From Hippasteria phrygiana (lineage: Eukaryota; Echinodermata; Asteroidea; Valvatida; Goniasteridae): DNA of 64,000 bases. The position numbers and the translations under genes are program-made. This document shows positions 56,952 to 64,000 of the stretch, piece after piece; the first letter of the stretch is position 1; each line of letters starts with the position of its first letter. Under the pieces are notes generated by a model. That model did not search any database and was not told where the DNA came from. It saw only the letters and a list, made by a program, of their open reading frames with translations. Where the stretch lies: the NCBI GenBank assembly GCA_037893225.1, contig JAZGUH010000229.1, positions 62,001-126,000 of the forward strand, read 5' to 3'.

Positions 56952-57697
56952 AACCCAACAGAAAAGCACCCGAGCCGAGATTGACGCAAGAGGGCGCTTT
57001 GGGTCATTAGATGTCAAATTAATAACGTGCAGTTTGTGCTCTGTAACGTTCAAATCGTCCACTTGAGAAACTCATCACGGCTGTTGACAACAGAGGGCGT
57101 AGTATGTCATTTATTTTCGTAACATAATGCCCCAGGCCTTCCAATCCGAGCATAAATGCAGGATTGTAAAGTATAGTGCGGTAGTGTCCTTGAAGATGCT
57201 CAACCGGTGCCTGGCCTTTAAAACTCGATAAAAAATCGAACAGCGCCCTCATTCGTTTGCATAGTACAAATATTATCAGTAGATCATTAAAACGTTATTA
57301 TACATAAGCATATTAACAGCTAATATATCGAAAAAATATAAGACAACAAATATTAACTAGAAAAAAATATAAACATAACTAACTTTTGAACTCGTAAATG
57401 ATACACACTATATGTCCATTTTGCTTTAGAAATACGTATATCTACACAATGCAATTGTATTATATTAAAACTCGGCTCGAACTCCAAATAAATTAATCTC
57501 GCACAAACGGGAAGTGTACTAAGTATGTGCATGTCTTAGTAATTCGGCTACATAAAGGAAACGCTAATATCAACGGTTCGTCGGACGTCTCTATCAATTG
57601 AAATGTACAACTGACTGACCAAACTGTTATTTGTGGTTTAATTGCAGGCAAGGTTTTGTTTGTTTGTACAATGTTGTACCAAGCTTTATCATTTCCC
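56952..57697. other. 3' flank of profilin-like gene 2
   Basis: AGAGGGCGCTTTGGGTCATT and CAGCGCCCTCATTCGTTTGCAT mirror the flank of gene 1. A possible polyadenylation word AAATAAATT is at 57486. Confidence 0.5.
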
Positions 57698-57829
57698 AGC
57701 CTTTTAGAGGTATGGCGGACACAATAGGAGGGCGCTATTTGATTTGGGTAAACCTTTTGTGCCATACAAAAGGTTTACCCAAATCAAATAGCGCCCTCCT
57801 ATTGTGTCCGCCATACCTCCTAAAAGGCT
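57698..57829. mobile_element. Near-perfect palindromic MITE, second copy
   Basis: AGCCTTTTAGAGGTATGGCG to CGCCATACCTCCTAAAAGGCT with the same GCCAT loop as 36291-36427. Only an extra C and no other stem mismatch seen. Confidence 0.9.
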
Positions 57830-58589
57830 AATTACACTGAATAAATTTCGGATTAACGTTACTTCCTCAATCTTGCTTTTAGGGAGTAGTTTTCGCTCGT
57901 TTGAATTTAATTGATCGAAACCTTCGGGAAATTTCAATTCTTATTGAGTAGGAATGAAGATTATCATCGGATTGATTTATCAACATGTCGGAGATGCCGC
58001 CAATGTAACGAATAAACTGCAACATTAAAGTTGCACCACGGTGGAGCATCGTCGAAAAGAATTAATGTCTCTATGAATAACTTTACTTGGTTTCGTGTTT
58101 TGCAATCCGTTTTGGGTGAGGCTTGTTCACGTGACTGTCGTGTAACTGTTTTCTTCGTTTGCCAAATGGAAATTTATGGGTCAATTGAAGAAAATACTAT
58201 AAAGAATTCAATTTTGGCTGTAATAGCGTCATAGCTTTGAAGAGGCGGTCCCTATTTATTGTAGCGTTGCTCTTGCATGCATTAGGAGCTTCAAATCCAT
58301 GCGCATTAACGCGCTGGATTTCATGCTTCTGTGTCGTATAAATATCAGACTCTTTACCCGAGATGCATTCCAACAAATTTTAGAAAACGACTGTTTGCCA
58401 ATGGCATAACCTTTAACCTCACCCCAAACGTAACCCTATCCAAAACCCTAACCACAATCCTAACCTTATTCATCGCGGTAATCCGCAACCTCGACCTTGC
58501 TCTATTTCTCATTTCTTTGGTGTACGGTGGGGGGCGTTTCTTTTTTCGTAAACCAGAATTGCCGGAGTTTTTCTGTATAGGCTACCTGG
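57830..58589. other. Gene-free intergenic DNA
   Basis: 58405-58475 has degenerate CCTAACC words (AACCCTAACCACAATCCTAA). Otherwise nothing recognised. Confidence 0.45.
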
Positions 58590-58815
58590 ATATGTGAGCT
58601 GAGAGACGGGTTCTCAGACTTGTTTTCCCTTGAAATAAAAGCCTTCACACCATAATTAATACAAGAAAGAAATATTTCATACACATGGCAGGGGATTCAA
58701 ACCAGGCAGGCCTCCGTGCTCCAAAGCCTTACGCTTTACCAACATAGCCATAACAGCATTTTGTCTGAATGACTTCCCTATATCTAGCGCCCTCGTGCGA
58801 TGCTTATTATATAAG
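58590..58815 (-). repeat. tRNA-derived SINE
   Basis: Reverse of 33670-33935: GGGATTCAAACCAGGCAGGC (B box side), GCCTTACGCTTTACCAACAT (A box side) and the shared CGCCCTCGTGCGAT tail. Confidence 0.75.
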
Positions 58816-59291
58816 TTATCTTGGCAGATCGCTTCATTGTGCAAATATTTCACATTTTTCTGCGAAGCACGCCCTCAACTTTAGATTTTCTGGATCCATG
58901 GATTTTCTGGAGCAGGTTCCAAACCCTTATCTGGTTAGCTCGTTGACCATTGCTCTCTGTACAGACAAATGAAGCCAACAGCAGCATTCCTACATTACTA
59001 CCTATGTAAGGAGAACGAGGCTGAAAGTAGTCCCTATATAGGGACAGGAAGCGACCTAGTCAAGGGGGGCGTGGGGGATCGCACGCCCCCATAATAGAAT
59101 TGTAGAATTGTAGCCCCCCCCCCCCCTACTGAAATTTTCACAAACGGAGACAAGTATAGTATTATTCAGAAAAATGCTGTGAGCGCCCCCCACTGTAACA
59201 TCCAACTTCCCACTCGCCCCCCCCCCCCCCCCCCACCCCCCATATGGAGAGAGCCCTGGCTACGCCGCTGGGGACAAGGTTGTCAAACCTA
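58816..59291. other. Gene-free intergenic DNA
   Basis: Contains C-runs at 59116-59128 and 59217-59235; no gene seen. Confidence 0.4.
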
Positions 59292-59781
59292 GGGCGTGTT
59301 TTCGCGACCCGCAACCTGAAACATGTTTGTGACGTCAACACGATAACCAGGAACATGTTTACGCAGGCGCGAGAAAACGCAGAATTAGAAACTGTCATTG
59401 ACTGATCTTGTAAACAAACATGGCGGAGGAGTGAGTAGTTGTGCAAGAGTTTGAGTATCTGGTGAATGATGTCGAAGAAGAGGAATGGTTGAAAAGAAAA
59501 AGACGTCGGTTAGACGATTACCATGCTTTACACACGACGGGCTGTGCCGTGGCGGCTCTGGTACATAATTCACTAATTTTGGGGACGAATTTTAAAAAAT
59601 CGTCTGCTTACGTTTCAGTAGGCCTATCTTTCGCCATTTTGAACCTATGAACCGGCTCCAACCTTCGGTTCTCGTTTGGTCGAAACAATGACGTCATGCA
59701 ACCATGACCGAAGACGCCAAAACGCCCAACCAATGACCAAAGCGGAAACATGTTTCTGGTCACAGTCGCGAAAACACGCCC
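59292..59781 (+). mobile_element. DNA transposon relic, possibly PIF/Harbinger-like
   Basis: Terminal GGGCGTGTTTTCGCGAC (59292-59308) and GTCGCGAAAACACGCCC (59765-59781) are perfect inverts; AACATGTTT recurs inside both ends. An open stretch 59441-59650 (QEFEYLVNDVEEEEWLKRKR and RRLDDYHAL) looks like the start of a Harbinger-type protein, but the resemblance is weak. The flanks (CTA, ATA) do not form a clean target duplication. Confidence 0.5.
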
Positions 59782-60517
59782 ATATTGTATTGGGAGTATT
59801 AAGATGGCGATCGGCGCCTTCAATTCGAACAGCCGATGCGCTATCCAGTTTACAGAGATCAGCGAGTGAAAAGTGATGGGCATCGTGACATCCGTTAGCC
59901 ATAGGTGTGTGGTTCGAATTCTCTACCGAAATTGCGTCTTCTGTCAGGGATCGAGAGAACCTAATGATGAGGGCGCGCTTCAAGGAAAATTGTCAAAATG
60001 GCGGACTAAAACAAAGTAAACAACTGCTTCATTTCTATATTGGGTGTCTGTACTTTAGTTCGGTGTTTCCTTCAATGATTCCATTGACATGGTCTAGTAT
60101 TTGGGTGTCCAATTCTTGCTCAATGGTTCAACCCAGGCTATAACCATGCTGTTTGGTTAGGTTTCAATAGAGTTTTAGAATTTTTGACCGAAACACAGCG
60201 GAGTTAACAACAATTGTTTACAAAACCTACTGTAAAATACAATGGCTGCAATCAGGGTTTATGCATTTTATTATGTTATATTTATATTAACATACTGGAT
60301 ATAGACAGCGTAATTGCAAAATACACACTTTACAATAAATACTTAAAGAAAACATTCATACGTATACAAGAGTAAAAAATACAGATACAAGAGGGTAAAA
60401 GTTAGAAGAAAAAAAACTAGCAAAAAATTAAAACCACCACGAAAAAGACAACCAGAGAACAAACAAACAAAAAACAAGACATAAAATAAAGCTAAATATG
60501 TACACACACTTACAATT
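59782..60517. other. Gene-free intergenic DNA
   Basis: No domain in any frame; AT-rich from 60240. Confidence 0.4.
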
Positions 60518-60718
60518 AGCCAGTTCGGTATTTCAACTGCGCATGTGCACAATTACAGTTTATCCCGAATGACCCGCGTGACCTAACGCAAAAGGTAGTC
60601 GCACAACGCTCACGCGTTAAATTCAATCGCAATGGGCGGGCGTTCGCGTAACGTGACATTACCTCAGCAATTTTATCTCGAATAGCCTTTGACCTTTGAA
60701 ATACCGAACTGGCTTCTT
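60518..60718. mobile_element. MITE with AGCCAGTTCGGTATTTCAA ends
   Basis: TTAGCCAGTTCGGTATTTCA on the left and TGAAATACCGAACTGGCTT on the right are complementary. Best-preserved member of the family seen at 17930 and 30018. Confidence 0.85.
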
Positions 60719-60779
60719 AGAGCAATTTCGGGTGCTGCTGACCTAGTCCTTTTTGTCAATTTGCTATTTAGGAAACGCA

Positions 60780-61240
60780 TGCGTGGTCTGTCCTTCACTC
60801 GAACGCATCTAGTCGATCGACTACGTCAAATCTAGTTAGTGTGCAGCAACAACAAACTGCAAAGAATGTCGTCTGCTAGTTGTTAACGCGAACGAAGCAA
60901 ATGTTTGCATGTCATTTCTATTTTCTAATATATAAATTTCTTCTATTTTCTCTACTTAACTTTGGTGCAATAAATAATTCATTATCTTATTGCAAAGAGT
61001 TATTATCATTGGACAAAACCAACAAATTAATCGTAAACGTTTGCAAAACTAGCCCAGTTTACCGATCCTCCATCTTGAAACCGTGACGTAACTCGCGAGT
61101 GACTAGAGAAACCATGGCCCGGAGCTAGGTTGATCCAGTTGCACTAGCTAGTCAAACCGCTCAGCGTTCGGGTGACATCTAGATCGACTATGGTTATTGT
61201 CTAGTCACTCTAGTCGCCCAACCGAACTTGCTCTTAGCTT
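60780..61240. repeat. Dispersed repeat related to 425-925
   Basis: Shares CTAGTCGATCGACTA-type blocks, CTAGTCACTCTAGTCG and the AACTTGCTCTTAGCTTACGC end. Confidence 0.45.
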
Positions 61241-61619
61241 ACGCACACAGAGAATGAAAAACGTGACACAAGTACAGAACAACCCACATGCAAAGTGACA
61301 ACCTACAATAAACAAATTGTAAAGTCCATTCACGAAGATTGCACTAAAAAGACAAACATTTAAAAGAATACAAAAACAATTACACACAGACCTAAAATGG
61401 AAAAATAATGTTATATTGTAGTCTGTGTCCTTTTCTAAATTAACACAACATGGTGTTAATTTAACACCACAGTTTTTGCAGCGTATTAGATATCATGAAG
61501 GTGAATAACCTTCAAAGACATTAAACGCGGAGGTCGTCGGATTGCTAATGAGTATACTAAAACGGCACATTACACGGCCAAACACGCTTTTCACCTCAAC
61601 AACAGAACCAAAGAGGGCT

Positions 61620-61770
61620 GTATATTTTCTAAGTGAACAAAGAAAACGGACAAAAGTGGAATTTGAACCTGCGACCTCCGGAATACCGTATAGGTGTTTT
61701 CCCAGCTGAGCTATCTTGCCCTATTTTGGCAGTCTCCCAAAATGTCAGCGTCTTTGTTCGAGAGGGGGGT
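61620..61770 (-). repeat. tRNA-derived SINE
   Basis: TTTGAACCTGCGACCTCC and CCCAGCTGAGCTATCTTGCC are the box regions in reverse, followed by GCGTCTTTGTTCGAGAG as in the copies at 10365 and 30560. Confidence 0.75.
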
Positions 61771-61972
61771 AATACCCAGCACGATATGGGGGCAGAGGGG
61801 TACCCCCCCCCCCCCCCCTTTCTTTTTCCCTATACCCTATACACACTCCAGACTATTGTTACCTCACACATCCCCCCTAGACATCTGAAAAGAATTCCTG
61901 AGATTCCGGGAACACAATGACCAACACAAAAGAGGGGGGGGGGGTCCCTCTGCCCCATATCGTGCATCATAT
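61770..61972. mobile_element. CAGCACGATATGG-family MITE, complete copy
   Basis: Starts CCCAGCACGATATGGGGGCA and ends CTCTGCCCCATATCGTGCAT, i.e. inverted ends, with C-run and G-run just inside them. Inserted at the end of a SINE, as at 30930-31220. Confidence 0.75.
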
Positions 61973-62099
61973 GAGGGGGTGGTGATAGTCACAAGTCATA
62001 ATCCCGAATGCCGTAGAGCCAGAGATCACGCCCAAACTTTACGATACAACATGGGAAGTGACATTGTAGGAATTACTCAATGAGAATATGACTAAACAC

Positions 62100-62330
62100 A
62101 CAGAATCTGACTGGTAATATGAATGAATTTCAAAGTGAACAAAGAAAAGGCTTTATATTAACATCACAACCAAAGGAGGTTTTTCATCCTACAGCAGACC
62201 CAACGAAGGATTTTCCCCTTTACTACACGACAAAAAAGGCTTTTAATCTTCACTGCGCGACCAACGGAGACTTTCCACTTCAACACACGAAGAATAAAAC
62301 AAAGGCTGTTTGAATGTAAATTCGAGGACG
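62100..62330. repeat. Degenerate tandem repeat, about 34 bp
   Basis: Units of the form CACGACAAAAAAGGCTTTTA / CCCAACGAAGGATTTTCCCC / CGACCAACGGAGACTTTCCA repeat about six times. A related unit occurs at 61575-61640. Confidence 0.6.
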
Positions 62331-63500
62331 CGAAAACAGGAGGTTTTTCTATATTCTCCAAGCTATAAAGGTTGGAAACCAGAAGTGTGTCGCAGAAGTA
62401 TCGGACATTTTTAATAGAGTGGTGATCGCGATTGCAGTTCTCCGTGATAGGCCTACACAAAGTACCGGTACGTATATGCACTGTACGTGTATACTAAGTA
62501 GGCGGTTTTCGTATATTTTTGTCCCTTGGAAAGGCAGAAGGTATTTTCATGTGAAGCCGTAGTCTCTGTGCCTGTATCGGGGAAATAATCTACTTTGATA
62601 CCAACGAAAATGGGTCAGGAACTGAAAATCTGAAGAAGAAAAAATAACAATGCATTCTCGCTCGGAATGTAAAATGTGTTAAAATGTGTGTGTTATGTTC
62701 TTGACCAAAACGTACTGTACACGGTGTATGGTCACTCGTACATAGCGTGCACATCCGTGTTATACTGTCCGCCTCGTTTGTGTTTTGGATTTTTGATACC
62801 AAGGAGGGTTGGTTATGTTCCCAAAGAGTTTGCTTCGGACAGTCACTTGCCTTGTATTGTTTATGAAACTTATGCAATGGACTGAGGCTGTTTTGATGGG
62901 CTACTGTGTATGTTCGTTTCTTATACGGGGCTATTAGATTAGATTAGAAATGTATTGTCCGCATCATAAAAATACAGAAATATTGTTTCCATTGGCAGTT
63001 TTAAAAATATAGAAATGCATTTAAATAGAAGAAAAATTACCCACAAAAGAGAGAACCTACAGGAAACGTCAAATTTAAAACCCTATTTACGTACAGATAA
63101 TTGTATTTTTCCTATTGAATAGCAGGGAGTCCTTGCGTAAGAGTACTCTTTCTTATGCCAATAAGGAAGAGTACGCTTGAGTAGGCCAGTGAAGCTAAGG
63201 CATGCAGTGGCCATTGACGGTTTTCACGACAGCCCACACAGACGTCCTTACTTTTCTGCAAGGATGAGGAGTTTCGCTGGACACTTCAGCTACCGAGTGG
63301 TAACCATAGTCTGATATATCACATGTAAAGACTTCATACTGAAGTCACAAGCCAGTGAGGTAAGGTGGATATAAAAAATATATAAAAAACATTCGCGTAG
63401 TACTTATGTTGAGTCACGGACTCCGTAGGCTGCTCGTCGAAGAACCGTGCTCCCCGTTTCCATTATATTGTGTATATATAATGTTCTTTTTTTCACAGGC
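62331..63500. other. Gene-free intergenic DNA
   Basis: No gene, repeat or RNA that I can support. Confidence 0.4.
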
Positions 63501-63504
63501 TTTC

Positions 63505-63595
63505 TCGGGCGGGATTCGAACCCACGACTTCCTGCTTACTAGTACAGTCGTCTAAACCTCTCGACCACCGAGCTTGCCGGGTCGATCTGGCCGAT
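63505..63595 (-). repeat. tRNA-like sequence, probably SINE-derived
   Basis: Minus strand shows GCTCGGTGGTCGAGAGGTTT (A-box-like) and GTGGGTTCGAATCCCGCC (B box) at tRNA-like spacing with an extended variable region. The 5' and 3' ends pair poorly, so a functional tRNA is unlikely. Confidence 0.5.
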
Positions 63596-63934
63596 TCGAA
63601 TCATCTTCACAATGTTTGCGTCGGGGATGATGTAAATTAGAACAGAATTTTCTCTTTGGCCCTTTCCCGACGTAATATATGAAGCACTGTATGCTCAGTG
63701 CTTTCCGAGAGCCTGTGAAAAACTCGACTAAGCACCCAGAAGGCATAAAAGCTGCAGCAACTCCGCATCGCATCACTCACACTCCTGAGGACGGACAGAG
63801 CACACTGTCCGAAACGTCGAGTTCCACACTTAACCCGGTTCTTTTCAGAACCACACTTCTTCATAGAAGACATTTATTTCACATGGTGTTACCCGCAATC
63901 TCGGTCTCTCTCAATGGTATCTGTGAAAAACTGC

Positions 63935-64000
63935 TGCTGCATTGGATTCGAATCGGCCAGCCGACCCCGTGGGTTCGAACCCCGTGGGTTCGAATCCCGC
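63935..64000 (+). repeat. Tandem B-box-like words at the window end
   Basis: GTGGGTTCGAACCCC is followed directly by GTGGGTTCGAATCCCGC, suggesting the 3' part of a tRNA-derived SINE duplicated at its end. Confidence 0.5.

Overview
The window is genomic DNA from a eukaryote: split genes with GT-AG introns and matching phases, TATA-box promoters, tRNA-derived SINEs, many foldback/MITE repeats and a DIRS retrotransposon. Gene content (two SLC46-type transporters, two secreted profilin-like proteins, a Crypton/ZMYM-type exon) and repeat style suggest a marine invertebrate. An echinoderm or related deuterostome is my best guess, held with low confidence because no diagnostic gene is present.

Layout. 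(1) 1-3.4 kb: the 3' end of a plus-strand SLC46 (folate-transporter-like MFS) gene, whose earlier exons lie left of the window. (2) 3.4-14 kb: intergenic DNA full of foldback DNA transposons (hAT-like, mariner-like, pogo-like) plus one short exon of a ZMYM2/QRICH1/Crypton-type protein at 14.2-14.4 kb. (3) 14.8-20.95 kb: a second SLC46 gene on the minus strand, six coding exons with consistent phases; only the last few residues are missing. The two SLC46 genes point tail to tail and share an exon boundary and phases. (4) 21-25.65 kb: stacked MITEs and a 1.36-kb inverted-repeat element with mirrored 17-bp tandem arrays. (5) 25.65-29.8 kb: a decayed minus-strand DIRS-like retrotransposon (tyrosine recombinase, RNase H, reverse transcriptase, gag remnant), interrupted by a MITE built from mirrored 20-bp repeats. 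(6) 31.8-35.2 kb and 53.7-57.0 kb: two paralogous genes for signal-peptide-bearing profilin-like proteins. They have the same exon plan and the same promoter architecture, a TTACGTAA palindrome about 10 bp upstream of a TATA box.

(7) 38.39-51.72 kb: the most unusual object, a 13.3-kb viral element between the profilin-like genes. It has 4,978-bp inverted arms in which I found no mismatch, and GGGTT directly flanks both ends. Each arm carries a protein-primed family-B DNA polymerase of the Maverick/adintovirus kind, broken by two compensating frameshifts. The 3.4-kb unique centre encodes a protein with two death-domain-like regions, a VLTF3-like late transcription factor and a PCNA-like sliding clamp. 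A Cys-rich zinc-binding protein spans the right arm junction. I see no capsid protein, packaging ATPase, protease or integrase. pPolB together with PCNA, VLTF3 and a death-domain protein is not a gene set I recognise for any described group, so this is the candidate undescribed system. An assembly artefact that created or mirrored the arms must be excluded first.

(8) 57-64 kb: no recognisable host gene; MITEs, SINEs, a possible PIF/Harbinger-like relic and simple repeats.
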